A DNA stretch of 35,125 bases from Mnemiopsis leidyi (Eukaryota; Ctenophora; Tentaculata; Lobata; Bolinopsidae). The DNA lies in contig JH152728.1 of the NCBI GenBank assembly GCA_000226015.1, forward strand, positions 22,425 to 57,549, in the 5' to 3' direction. Position 1 is the stretch's first letter. Every line of letters begins with the position of its first letter. The notes under the pieces were generated by a model. It made no database searches, was not told the DNA's origin, and was given only the letters and a program-made list of their open reading frames with translations. Below, in pieces: positions 1 through 12,700 of this stretch. Position numbers and translations under genes: made by a program.

Positions 1-433
1 CCGTTTCCTCGTTTCCTCCTGTCCAATTTCTCTGGTGTGGAGCTGCTGGCTGGGTGTCCACGCTGTAAAGCAGCTCCTTTCCTGTTCTTCTGTGAGTTCC
101 TCTTCGAAGATAGCATTCTCCTCTGTTCGTTTATCCTGTTGTCTACCCTCGTCCCCAGTCACGTGTCGTGTTCTTGGGGACGGGGTGTCGTCCACGGGTA
201 CCTGACTTGCTATCATCGTTATCTCTGCCTGATCTGTAACTGTTGGGGTAACTGTTTCGGAGTTCGACTCCAGCTCTCGTCTGAGAGCTTTCAGATCCTG
301 GTCTGGTTTAATGTAGCCTGTGACTCCCTTAACAGGAGGGTGAGCCCACCTTGTAATATACAAACCTATGGAGGACATCCATTCCTGTGTTCCCAACCAC
401 TGGAACGCTTCCTCATCCAGTTCCAAGAACACC
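1..433 (-). CDS. Partial minus-strand open frame, probable exon or retroelement-derived coding fragment
   Basis: Read on the minus strand, this interval has no stop for about 144 codons and is still open at the window edge, so its 3' end is missing. The nearest upstream in-frame stop is at 444-442. A possible acceptor (ctgttcag) lies just before 433, so I place the exon start there; no initiator ATG is needed. The translation is hydrophilic and rich in Glu, Gln, Thr and Arg. It opens with a more structured segment (LDEEAFQWLGTQEWMSS), followed by a charged, disordered-looking tail. I do not recognise a family; a gag-like or regulatory-protein fragment is possible. An overlapping plus-strand frame (37-495) is Cys/Phe-rich and looks like its shadow. 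The call rests on frame length and composition only. Confidence 0.4.
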
Positions 434-1277
434 CTGAACAGTTATTTAAGGTTTTAGCAAAGCTATCATTGATCTATCATTCGTCAAACTTCTGATGAAT
501 TTACTGGTTTATTTAGGGCACAAGGAAATCATTTTCAAGGATGTTTTGTACCACAGGAAACAACTGATTTGGTTTAATAATGCCCTTATAGTGCTATTAT
601 ACTAGCCAAACACAATATTAAATGCTCAAATTTAATTTTGAAATCGTAGCTCGGACTTCATATCATTCAAATTTTTTTTTTTTTAATCTCATACTTATTT
701 TAATTCGGACACTCCAACAGCCACATGTTACACAAGTGTAACGGCCAATTACAGGAGGCCGAATGTACAATTATACATACGCGCCAGTGACGGTTAAGGT
801 AGTGTGTACCATACTTTTATCGCCCGAGACTTCGCTGCAATGGGCAGCTACTCATTTAACCCTCAATCACGGTTTCCCGATCATTCGGCTGAGTCGACCG
901 AGAAGGTTGCATACTTGCATAGGCAAATGCCCTTAGCGCACTTCTCTAGGACTGGTGGATACGGGATTTGAACCCCCGACCTCCTGTGTGGGAGCCGAGA
1001 AGGAAACCACTACACCACCAGCCCAATATAATAGTTTGCTCGGGGCGAAAAGCATTACAGTAAAATCTAAATATGCTGTGCGAGTCTGAACTTGATTTAT
1101 GCAAATCTATCAAATTACTTGAAAACTAATTTTTCTGCAAATAACAAACCGTTTGGAAGCGTGCAAGATGTACGATTTTCATTTCATTAGGATGATGACT
1201 TGCAGAATAGCGTCTGTCTCCAATATAAATAATTATATTACATGCCACAAGGAGTAAGAAATTAATAACTTTAAAAA
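434..1277. other. Non-coding stretch apart from the SINE-like element
   Basis: AT-rich sequence with no supported exon. It contains the SINE-like element at about 700-1025; nothing else stands out. Confidence 0.5.
700..1025 (-). mobile_element. tRNA-derived SINE-like element
   Basis: On the minus strand at about 1022-950 there is an A-box-like stretch (tggtgtagtgg) and a B-box (gggttcaaatccc) with a five-pair T-stem, and the ends ctggtgg/ccaccag are complementary. The anticodon stem pairs poorly, so this is not a good tRNA gene. The adjoining sequence at 857-893 shares a core (ccctcaat.acgg.ttcc, then ggctgagtcg) with 18043-18077 elsewhere in the window, as expected of a dispersed SINE. The outer limits are approximate. 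Confidence 0.5.
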
Positions 1278-2271
<994 letters not shown>

Positions 2272-2274
2272 TTA

Positions 2275-2747
2275 GGGGTCGTTCACATATGACGTCAGCA
2301 AATTTTCGGTAATTTTTACCCCCCTCCACCCCCTCCGTCATCATTCATCATAATCACAAAACCCCCCTAAATTTCAGAGGTAAATTAATATAATGACATC
2401 ATCACAGTCGGAACCCCCCCCCCCCCACTTCATGTCAAAAAACTTGATTGTTGGTCTTTTAATTTGCAGTCATTTTTGAAATTTTTCATACTATGTCAGT
2501 GAAAACACAGTATTTCCCCAGATTTCTGAATCAGAATTTTTACTTGAAAGTTTTCCTTCTGATTTTGTAAAATTCTGATAAAAATTTTCAAAACCAACCA
2601 ACAATTTTCAAAAAAAATCCTATAAATCCTTAAATTTTTTGATGACATCATCATTGGCCAAACCCCCCCTCCCCCCTTGTCATCGATCATCATCATTTGG
2701 AAACCCCCCCTCCCCCCTAGTTGATGACGTCATATGTGAACGACCCC
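2275..2747. mobile_element. PIF/Harbinger-like MITE
   Basis: A 473-bp element bounded by terminal inverted repeats of about 23 bp beginning ggggtcgttcacatatgacg. It is flanked on each side by the trinucleotide TTA (2272-2274 and 2748-2750), the target-site duplication typical of PIF/Harbinger elements. The interior is non-coding, with long poly-C runs at about 2321-2335, 2408-2427 and 2664-2720. A decayed, interrupted copy lies at about 16988-18024. Confidence 0.75.
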
Positions 2748-2750
2748 TTA

Positions 2751-3654
2751 AACTTTCAGTTAGGTGTTGTTAAGCCGTAGCTTATTAATTGATATCTAGA
2801 ATTTTGCGTGAATTTTAAATGCAAATGACATTTAAAAATGGCATTCTATTAACTAGTAATATTGCTACTCATTACATGATATTTCAAAATGGCATTCTAT
2901 CGACTAATATGAAAGTGCTTATAATTTAACGATAGTGACTTCATCAGAACTTTAGCGATAATTCTTGAAACTTGACATCCTGGGCTGGGAAGTCCCCCAG
3001 CTTTGAGATTCAATGAAACCGTTGACGAGATTATATCCGTCTACCGTTCTAAAACTATCTCTTCAGCTTTGGGCGGCGAGAGTGGGGTATAACCGTGACA
3101 GGGAAACCGTGACTATAGGTTGCCCCACTCTGCTCCCACGGGTCACAACGTGAGTGTGACACAAGGGAACGATCACGCCCACATGCGGCTTGCAAACATC
3201 TCTATTTTTAGTTTGTCCAGTCGTAGTTAGATTAAACTGATAATGTAAGTTCCTGGGCATCCTGGCAATGAAGTTCCCCCGTTTACAAGTAAAACTCGAG
3301 TTGAAATCATAAGATTCACGGGCAAAGTAATCACATTTCATGAGGACATGTACCAAAAATTAGGCTAGACAAAGTTAACTTGTTATTTTGCATAACCATT
3401 AGCCACGGACACATTGTTTCTTCTTTTTAACGCGAGACATTGAGTTATCCGCTATGAGTTTCACCAGCCTTCTGGCAATTTGCACATAGTATAAATACTC
3501 CAAGGACAGAAGTTCAATAGAGAACGGTATTTCTGGGAAAGTGTCACAAATTTAAACCTACATGCTTCACTGACCAACATAGATTGACGGCTAAACTTTT
3601 TGTGTAGATTGACGGTTGAGTTTGAAATTAACGACACCTTCCCGGAGATACTGG
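2751..3654. other. Intergenic DNA, no gene recognised
   Basis: A 97-codon minus-strand frame at 3063-3356 has no domain or splice support. A short repeat (ggcattctat) occurs at about 2839 and 2891. Nothing else is supported. Confidence 0.45.
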
Positions 3655-3826
3655 GAATTATCATTATCATTATCATTATCGTTATCGTTATCGTTATCGT
3701 TATCGTTATCGTTATCGTTATCATTATCATTATCATTATCATTATCATTATCATTATCATTATCATTATCATTATCATTACCATTATCATTATCATTATC
3801 ATTATCATTATCATTATCATTATCAT
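3655..3826. repeat. (ATTATC)n / (GTTATC)n microsatellite
   Basis: Hexanucleotide array with two variant blocks: a gttatc block at about 3678-3720 sits inside attatc units, with one accatt interruption near 3780. Long Ile, Ser-Leu and Met-Ile frames across it are repeat artefacts. Confidence 0.95.
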
Positions 3827-6384
3827 GTCACGGCATGCAATACGTTCAAACCATTAATTAGGTATGCAGTTTTTGCAAACTCACTGCAAGAGGATTTAAC
3901 CTAAAGAAGTTTCTAATTTCAATAAAAGACAATGAAATAAGATTATCTATATTCATTTCGTTAGCTGGTCTAGTAATTGTATTGTCATTGAGGGACGACT
4001 AAGTCACGACACGTATAATGTTTTGGTGAACGCCGTGGAACGTCACTCCAAACTCACGCCAGCTCGCTATTAAAACTTTCCAGGAACTCTTAAACTTAAA
4101 CGGATAATCGTACAATCATTAGTCATTTCGTTCGTCAATAAACATGCCCCACCATTACTATTACTTGCACGGCATGCGCACAGGCAGACTCTGACAAGCT
4201 GTTTCGGCGAGATCGCTGTCTGATACTGATAGTGAGATAGTGATACAATTACCATCCCATCTCGTTTAACTACTGCTTGGATACATGAATATCTATATCA
4301 TATCGTATTTCCATTTAAGGCTAGTCTATATTTGTAAAATAGTAAGTTTATACTCTGATAGCTGCCTGGCAGTGCAGAGGGATATAAATAGAAATAGAAT
4401 TATAGATGGCTTATTTCAGGATATGAGCTGTCAATTTTCGATCATGTTCATTCGTCTGCCTTCATAAGCTGATAATTAATTTTATTTGTCAATTTGAACC
4501 ACAAAACTCTCTCCGTCTGCTCTTTTTGATTTCTATGGTAAAATATCGAATTTATGAAATTGCAGTTCTTGAACCAAACGTGAATCTATAAATCAGTCGT
4601 TACCCTACCGGTAAGTAGACTGCTAAAACTTATTTCACGGCCCGGTTAATTAAGGAGAGACGTCTTTTCGGAATTTTACTTGATCTCTTAGTTCCGATTA
4701 GAAGGGAGGGTGCTAGGCATTTTTAGTTAAATCTTGATCTTGTCTGTGCACTGGTTAAAGACAGAATAGCGATTTATTTTCTTTCAATTCTCAATCCTTT
4801 TTTTTCATAAGTGAAATTCTTGGTATTGACTTATTGATTAATTATGGACAGTCGCCCATAACGTTATCATAATTATAGTAAAATTAATGTACCTACAATT
4901 TGAACCCGATCATTTTGCCGACATGCTGATCGCCGCGATACTTCAAAACCTTATGGGTAATGACTATTTTTTTGTAAGTTCTAATGCAGTATATTTAAAA
5001 CCAGTTTACCAACCGTGACCGTTGTGATTTTTCTCGGTTTTGATTTATAACTGTTTGAATACAATATTCTATATGCTTAGACCGAGGTCCGAGGTATGTC
5101 TGATCGTTTAAGTTAAGGAAGCTCTTGCTTTAACTGTTAAATGTTTGACCTTGACAGACTTAAACCAATATGAATAATTTTTGGGTTTACGCAGTCAAAA
5201 TTTATGTCATTTCTGCTCTATCATTTAGTACCCGACATTTGTTGCTATCGACTTAAAAGTGGAAACGCTGAATATCATATCTTTGTCAAAAAGTTTCGAT
5301 TCGATAAAAATTTATCATTAAAATGTGGCTGCATTATCTCATATAAATGCTACTGAATGTTTATTACTACTAAAATATCAGCAAAAGAAAAACTATTCAA
5401 TAGTCCTTTTTCTTATAATACGGTCTCTGATATGACTTTGAATTTTTAATATGATTATAGAATTATATAGTTTTATTAGATATCTATATTATCTATGATT
5501 CAGAATATTCGAAATCTTTAGAATTTAATCAATCAATTTAATCAAGTTTTATCAACTTATTTCATAGACTTATTAGCGTGTTGTTACACAATATCGCGTT
5601 ATGCGATTCTCTTATAACTAGTACTATAAACTTATAAAAGTGCCTCAACAGTGAACAGCTAAACTGCATCGGAAGTTTACGTTAAGTGGTAGACACCAGG
5701 CTAATGATAAATTGATTGGATAAAATTGGCGACCTGGAGTGCTATTTCTTATCTAAACATGACCACAAAGTAGCGCTTTATTCTAGGACACTACAGCAGC
5801 AGATAGGCTCCGCAAATAGCGTTAATAATATAATTTTCCCGGAAAAGATTATATAGTTTCGGGGCCATGACGGATTTTGCAGTTTGCACAATTGAGAATG
5901 TTGCATATCCGCCAGGTTCGGTTTTAACACATGATGGTGTTGTAATACACAATTTGCTTGTCAGAAATTGGATTCGTTTATCAATAATATTTAGTTATTT
6001 TGTTGAAGCACGTGCGATAGTATAAAATCTGACAAAAATTTTCGCATCAAGAATGTTTGATACTTGGCCTTGAAGATTTCAAAATGATTTTATACGATCA
6101 TACATCGTTTATTTGTTATTCCTATGTCCTGAGTCTCCTTAAAAATTTTTAAACTTTATTTTTGGAGAGACAATTGATTTTTCTGCAGCCTCACTCTAAC
6201 TATGATTGTTGTTAATTTGCTAGCGGTACATTTAAAATTCTAAAGCAGTAAAGTTATGCTGGTCACTTATTCCAACTCCAAGAACTTAATTCCCAAGCAA
6301 GTCGAGTTGAATGATACGTGTTGAGGAGTTAAAACGTTTTCAAATATCCATCAACATACCCAAACTATTTACTCCAACTAATTC
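3827..6384. other. 2.5-kb AT-rich intergenic region, no gene recognised
   Basis: Only short frames of about 60 codons or fewer are present (for example 4070-4255 minus and 4285-4467 plus), without domain resemblance or paired splice sites. I saw no clear terminal inverted repeats or tandem arrays. Confidence 0.45.
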
Positions 6385-6725
6385 CCCAACTTTACTTTAC
6401 CCCAACTATTACCCCAGCTATTACCCCAACTATTACGCCAACTATTACCCCAACTATTACCCCCAACTATTACCCAACTATTTACATCAACTATTACCCC
6501 AACTATTACCCCAACTAATACGGCCCCAAATTTACTTTAGTACTTTACCCCAACTATTACCCGAACTTTACTATACCCCAACTAATACCCAGCTATTTTC
6601 CCCAACCATAACCCCAACTATTACCCCAAGTCTTACCCCAACTATTGCCCCAACTATTACCCCAGCTATTACCACAAATATTTACCCTACTATTACCCAA
6701 CTATTACCCAACTATTTACCCGGAC
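6385..6725. repeat. (CCCCAACTATTA)n minisatellite
   Basis: About 25 degenerate copies of a 12-base unit, with length variants of 11-15 bases (catcaactatta, cccagctatta). The overlapping frame at 6311-6751 encodes Tyr-Pro-Asn and Thr-Pro-Thr repeats purely because of this unit. Confidence 0.9.
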
Positions 6726-7179
6726 GATATGGACCTGCAGCCCCTCCTTAGGGAGGCTACAACTATTTAGATGGTAGTCCTTATATGTCAATGTCTCAAT
6801 GTCTCATATTCCCTGGCATACAGAAGAGGGGTTTGCTTTGTGACCTCATTAATCTGATTTATTGTTTGCTTTCTTTATTCAATTTAATACCTCAATAATT
6901 TAATAGGATTTCTTTTACAAACAAAGCATTTCAGTGGTAAGGGATTCTTTATAATTTTAGGACTGTTTTGTTAAATAAGTGAATCTTCTCGTGTCAATTT
7001 CGAAAACGAAGATTTCACTTCTAATTTTTCCAACTCGATCCTGGTTAACTTTTTGAAGGTTATGGAATCGCCAATAAATCTGATGAGTGATTAGAAAAAA
7101 TAGTAATATACTGCGGGTAAGAGAGATGCATTGTTTAATAACTTTCCGACTATTTAGCTGAAGCCGAACTTAACTGAGG
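6726..7179. other. Upstream region of SOUL gene A
   Basis: AT-rich; presumably holds the promoter and 5' leader of the following gene. No convincing TATA box or other site was found. Confidence 0.35.
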
Positions 7180-8471
7180 ATGCTGAAACTTTTAGCGTTT
7201 TTCGGACTTTCGACTTATGTCGCTTCTCTCACTCCCTCGCCATTTGTCGACTTTAATTTCGGTGGAAGCAGTGAATCCGAATTCAAGAGTCAGCTAAGAG
7301 AGCAACAATTTTCAGAAGAAAAAATCAGTCAACTCGTTGAGGTAAGACACACTAGGCATTTTCCTGGAAAATTATTCACTCGGTATTACCTTAGATTGAT
7401 TGACGTTCAGTTATTTTCGTCCGTTTGTAGTACTTTTACTACAATACTAGAAGATGTAACTGAAATTTTCCGCAATCTGCATTTTTACCAGCCCACAAAG
7501 ATTAGAAAATCAAGTTTACTGTTATGATTATATTTACTATATATCATGATTATATTAAATATATATTATAATTAAATTTTCGAGATTATATCTGTCTTGT
7601 TCAACTTTTAATGAGGATAATCGAGTATCGCCGCGACAATCATTATAATAATATTATACTGACTTGAAAAAAGTCATGATAATATGACGTGATTCCATCG
7701 TGATTCCATCTATATCATGACTTTTACATTCAGGAATTCCGAGAGGGTCAGAATGAGCTGTATATGGACTTAGAAGCCGAACAAGAAAATTCGGTTTCTT
7801 GGCAAGAAGCCAGGGGCTACGCTGAATGTGCATTCTTCAAAACTCCAAAGTACGGGTATGTTGAAGACAAAAAGCTCTGCACAGGGTGCCTCAAACCGAA
7901 ATCGATGGCTGAGATCTGTGCAGCGTTCCAGTGTCCAATCTTCATCAACTCGGGAGTCCCACCAGGAGAAAACTGCGGCTTCGTTGCGAGACAGATGTTA
8001 GGTGCTAACTGGGCTGTAACCAATATAGACGTGAGTGACCTGGAAAACGGATACGAAGCTGCCTTCTGGAGGCTGTACAAGTACCTTAACGGTGCCAACA
8101 AGCAGGGGAAAAGACTTGCCAGTTCGGTTTACATGGTTAACAAGTGGTCTTTGGGGGATCACATCGGCAAGGTTGAAGGAGCCCAGATGGCTTTCTTCAT
8201 CCCGTCCCCGTACCAAGATAGCCCACCAACTCCCACAGAAAAACAGGTCGACGTGGAAACATGGAGCCCTCTCAACACATACAGCCGAACCTTCGGAGGG
8301 GACCGTACCGCTCAAAGAAATGACGTCATCAAGAACCAGTACCGGATGTTGCAGAGAGCGTTGGGGGAGGGAGGCGTCTCGCCCAACAAGAAGATGCTCC
8401 TGACGTTTGAGTACGTGAAGCCTGGTTGCGGGAGTCAAAGAAGCGAGGTCATTTTGGCCGACCATGCATAA
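7180..8471 (+). CDS. Secreted SOUL/HEBP-family heme-binding-like protein (copy A)
   Basis: Two exons, 7180-7341 (donor gtaaga) and 7734-8471 (acceptor cattcag), joined in phase 0 to give 299 aa. The start is the ATG that opens a hydrophobic signal peptide (MLKLLAFFGLSTYVAS). A Cys-containing segment follows, with the motif LCTGCLKP and a CAAFQCP pair at about residues 104-122. The SOUL domain covers about residues 121-295; seen motifs are AFWRLYKYLNGANKQGKR, QMAFFIPS, PPTPTEKQV and TFGGD, followed by a shared ending MLLTFEYVKPGCGS. SOUL proteins such as HEBP1/2 bind heme or porphyrin and most are cytosolic, so the signal peptide and extra cysteines suggest an extracellular, disulfide-stabilised form. 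Heme binding is inferred from the family. Gene C1 follows on the same strand. A possible ATTAAA polyadenylation signal lies at 8650-8655. Confidence 0.85.
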
Positions 8472-9758
8472 TGACAGTAACACCATGAATAGGTAAAATA
8501 GATCGGATACTTGGATTCAGACGCTAGAAAGTCAGAATTTTTGTGAGATTGAGATGTAACAAAATTTGATTTTTACCATGGCTACCATTTCCGTTTTTGT
8601 ATAAAATGTTTTTCCATTACAAAATCTTCATTTTTATCGTAACCCGCCAATTAAATACAATTTAAAATTATTTCTTTTTATATGTCAGCTTTGTTACATA
8701 AAATTAGATTTAGATGCAATGTTTATATTCATTTCGGAATTTACTTCAGTTTTATTCGTCGCGAAGTCATTTGAGAGCATGACATGAGGGCGCAGTACGA
8801 ATTTTTTATAACTAGTGCTGCTCTAAGTAAACTTGATCCAGTCGTCTAACTCTGAGGCCGTACGAGTTGATAAAAGTTCCAACAATTTTCCAATTTCACT
8901 AAACTTTGAGTTTGGAGGAGTTTTCGCATAATTAATCATTTGCATTACGATTAATGACATTAAGATAAACATAGGTTGTATGAGTAAAATCTATTCAGAT
9001 TGAGGCATCCGATTGGCATAAGTTGCATTTGTTTTGCACAATTGTACCTAAGTGCTGCTGCAGGGGCCTATTGATAATCTAGTTAAATGTAATATAGTAA
9101 TATAACTCGATAGGTTACAATCCCGGAGGTTTTTTATTTTAAAACGGCTCTGTAATCGATAACAAATTCAATTTCACTTTTAAAATAAAATTAGATTTCA
9201 CAAATTTGATTTTTTGACGTGAGATCCTGCAACTTGCAAATTGTGCAGCTCCTTTTGCTTGCAGTTGCAGCGTCCCTTTATTAGGGGCGCTAAGCGCCAA
9301 AATAGAAATATATTGGTGCTCTTTAAGTGCCATTTTTAAGTGGTTTGAGTAAAAATGACGACCTATACCTTTAAAACTCGAGCCAACGAAAAAATCGCTA
9401 CAAAACTATCAGGACTTTGTCGGTACGAAATTGTTTAAAACCCACACGGCGATAAGTTTTAAAGAGCCGCGAATATATTTTTTCTTTTGATAAATCAGGC
9501 AAACAGGCTTCGCGGAATTGGAATCGTCATCAACCTGAAATAGTGCATATCAATTTAAAACTTGATATAAAGGTCACAACTCCCAAACTTGGAAGAATAG
9601 TGGACACTCTCAGGAACAAGACGGTCTCGGAAAAAGTGTGATATTACATAAGTTCATCACTGTCTAATGTCCTGAAAATACTAGCAGATTCAGCAACTGA
9701 TCTTTGACGCAAACTTAAATAGTTTCAGTTTTTACACAAATCCGCAGGAAAGCTGCTT
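8472..9758. other. Spacer between SOUL gene A and gene C1
   Basis: Holds the 3' UTR of the SOUL gene and the upstream region of C1. A 64-codon minus-strand frame (9139-9333) has no support. A TATA-like gatataaagg occurs at 9564-9573. Confidence 0.4.
9564..9573 (+). promoter_or_regulatory. Candidate TATA-like element upstream of gene C1
   Basis: The sequence gatataaagg lies 186 bases before the C1 initiator ATG. The match is to a short, common motif, so the support is weak. Confidence 0.2.
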
Positions 9759-12700
9759 ATGATGAAAAGGTTGCTGCTAACAGTTGCAGTCGTTCTGCTC
9801 CTTCCTGACGCTATTGTCAGAGGTAAATATTTTCAGAGGTAAATATTTCAAATGTCAGAGGTAAATATTTCAAATGTCAGAGGTAAATATTTCAAATGTT
9901 AATGCTTGTTGAATGCCTTAATTGTTTTTATTCGTTAGCACGTGGCAGGTGAAAGAGATCAGCCCAAAAAGTCATCTGGGTATTCAAATATTACTCGTGC
10001 ATAGATTCATGTACATCAATATGTAACATGGTTATTTGATATTCTGCCTTGTCTATGATCCATGTAAAATTCAGAAAAACCTATCCTTACAAGTTGTTAG
10101 CCGTAATTATCTTAGAATAAAATTTTAATACGGTTTATTTTCAAATTAAACCAACGAAACTTACAGTTTAAGTTACAAATATAAGCATAAAATTTTTACG
10201 AGTGAATGAAAGTCGTGCTGATAGTGTTATTCATCACGTCTATATTTTCAGGCTATCGACAAGTCAGAGCAGATGATGAAGAGACGACTCCCTTCACTCC
10301 AATTACCGGCACTACTGACGTCTACACTTTCACATACTCCCCCTCCTCGACAGAAGGGCAAGGTTCGTGACGAAATTTGAAATTACGAAATTGAGGATTT
10401 AGTGCTGTCGCAGAATGATTTTGTTACAGTTATAACTTATAGTTCTAGTTTTGTCGCAGAATCGTCCTTGGCATCGAGATTCTAATATGTTAATATACTT
10501 TTAAGTTTTAACGTCTTTATTATGACCTCATTATAATGATTTAAGAATTGCAAAAACTTTGCTGTAAATATATGTTTGCTAATATTCACTTTTACAGATC
10601 AAGGGGGTGAAGAGGGCGAAGAAGGTAAAACTTTTTAGCGTGATATTTGAAAATTGGAGCTATTATATAGGTAAACAAACTTTTTTATAGTTTGTTCGTT
10701 AAAATTTTTTGAAAACAGCTCACATTTGTTTCCGCAGCTGGTCCAAAACCGACAAAAGATCCAGAAGTCGTGGCAGGTAAGACTTTTCTCAACGTTTTAT
10801 GGAACGTTGTTTTTTGGCGAAATGTGAAATAACACAAAATGTGTGCCGAAGTACCAAATTGACAAAATTTCAATTCAACATTAAACCTTAACAGAATACG
10901 ATTATTATAGCAACAGTTTCTTGTTTCCGTAAATTAATGCAATACAGATACAGCAACATGTTTCAGAAAAGGAAAGGTTAAAAAAAGAGAGACAGAAAGC
11001 AAAGAAAGAAGGTTAAGTTGAATACGCTAAATCGATTTTCATCATTAACTCACAGGCATTTCCCCGTCCTCAGGCTGATTAATTCTTCCCCTCACTTACC
11101 TTCTAACTTCCCTGCACCCTTTTCCAACTTCTATCCTCCCTCAATCTACCTTCGCCATAACCTTCTCTGTCTTCGGTCCTCCCTCCACCCTTCTTCTTTA
11201 ATCGCTTCGATGATTTTAAAACTGGCTTTCTGGCATTGAAATATGACATTAAGGTGTACGCATTTTAATATTAATGATAAAGGATTTTTGTGCATAGATT
11301 AAGCAGTCAGAACTGTGTCGTGAGTAACACTTAGTCTTTCAGCGAAAAAGCAAGAGATAGCAGAACAAAAAGCGGCAGGTATAGTTGAAAATATTATTTA
11401 GCCTGTGTGCCTGTGTTCCTGTGTCCCTGTGTCCCTGTGTCCCTGTGTCCCTGTGTCCCTGTGTCCCTGTGTCCCTGTGTCCAGTCCGTCGTGTCCTCGT
11501 GTCCTCGTGNNNNNNNNNNNNNNTTTTCCCTTTTCGAGCAGGTGCTAGTATACTCACTACTAGTTGGGGCCTAACGACCCCCCTCCACCGATGTGCCTTG
11601 GCGTTTTGTGAGACAGCTTCTCTGAGCATTTTGTTTGCATGAGCCTCCTTTACATTTTTAGGATTTTAGAGTTTTTACATTTTTCACCCAGACTAATTTG
11701 CTATATTTTCAATAGGTACTGATGATGTCAATTACGAAAGTACTCTACCTCCTTATGTTGATGATATAATTTGAATTTCCTTACAATCCATCGCTTGTCT
11801 GACTGTTTTGGGAAAATTTTTCATTCAATACTAAGTTATCATGGATACTAAGTTATCAAGGATACTAAGTTATCATGTATACTAAGTTATCATGGATATT
11901 AAGTTATCATGGATAGTGATACTACTAAGTTAAAGGTTTAGTAAGTTATAACCCGTATTATAACTATGAAGAACAGTTAAGAGGATATTTTCACTGTACG
12001 TTTTGTTTTATAGTGCGTTCACAGTACGTTTTTTAGTCTTTTATCTTTTTGCACGGAACACTTTTATTGAATATCAAGGTCATCAACCTACGATAGCTAC
12101 TGTCGAGTACTTGAGAAGTATCACTTTCCGAACATAGGATCAAATAAATTCAAGTTAAATAAATTTAAGTTCAAACAAACCGTCGCCAGGACCATCCGTG
12201 GCATCTACCGCGTAGGTGCTAGCGTGCGTGTACTGATATGTCTCAAATTCTGTGTCTGGAATTTGACTTTGAGTTTATTAGAGTTACTTCAAGGTTAGCT
12301 ATTACTAATTCACTGCTATGGTATATATACTTTTATCGGGTGTTATATAATATATATACTTCAACTGAATTATCAGGTGACAATATTTCACCTCGGAATA
12401 AGAAACTAAAGCAACAATCACCTACCTGAGCACGCGAAGTTGTTACAAGACCGAGTCTCTACCGCCTCCCCAGGACAGTCAGCACCTCCGTTGGCAGGAG
12501 GAGGGTTGGTGCAGGTTTTTGTTCGGTACTGGGATCCACCCCCGCAGTTAGCAGAACAAGCGGACCAGTCGGAGTATTCACTCCAGCCGCCGTTAACGGC
12601 TGCTCCTGAGGACATTGGGAAGTCAGGTTTTAACCATGGGAAGTCAGGTTTTAGCTGGGAAGTCAGGTTTATATTATAAATACATTATCTAATTTAGAAT

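Noticed and set aside
37..495. 152-codon plus-strand frame
   Set aside because: Composition is Cys/Phe/Leu-rich without domain likeness, and the minus strand over the same bases reads as a better coding sequence.
950..1023. Functional tRNA gene on the minus strand
   Set aside because: The A and B boxes are good, but the anticodon stem mispairs and the spacing to the acceptor stem is wrong, so a SINE-derived tRNA relic is more likely.
3461..3861. Ile-Met, Ile and Ser-Leu repeat proteins
   Set aside because: Translations of the ATTATC/GTTATC microsatellite in several frames.
6311..6751. Tyr-Pro-Asn/Thr-Pro-rich secreted-looking protein
   Set aside because: The frame follows a 12-bp minisatellite; there is no signal peptide and no splice-linked exon.
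7817..8486. Frames antisense to or out of frame with SOUL gene A
   Set aside because: Shadows of the conserved SOUL exon, whose frame is confirmed by the paralogue at 23032-23745.
12440..12679. Plus-strand 79-codon frame over the left TSP1 exon, and its mirror at 34074-34313
   Set aside because: Antisense shadows of the TSP1 exon; the minus (left) and plus (right) readings contain the six-cysteine TSP1 pattern.
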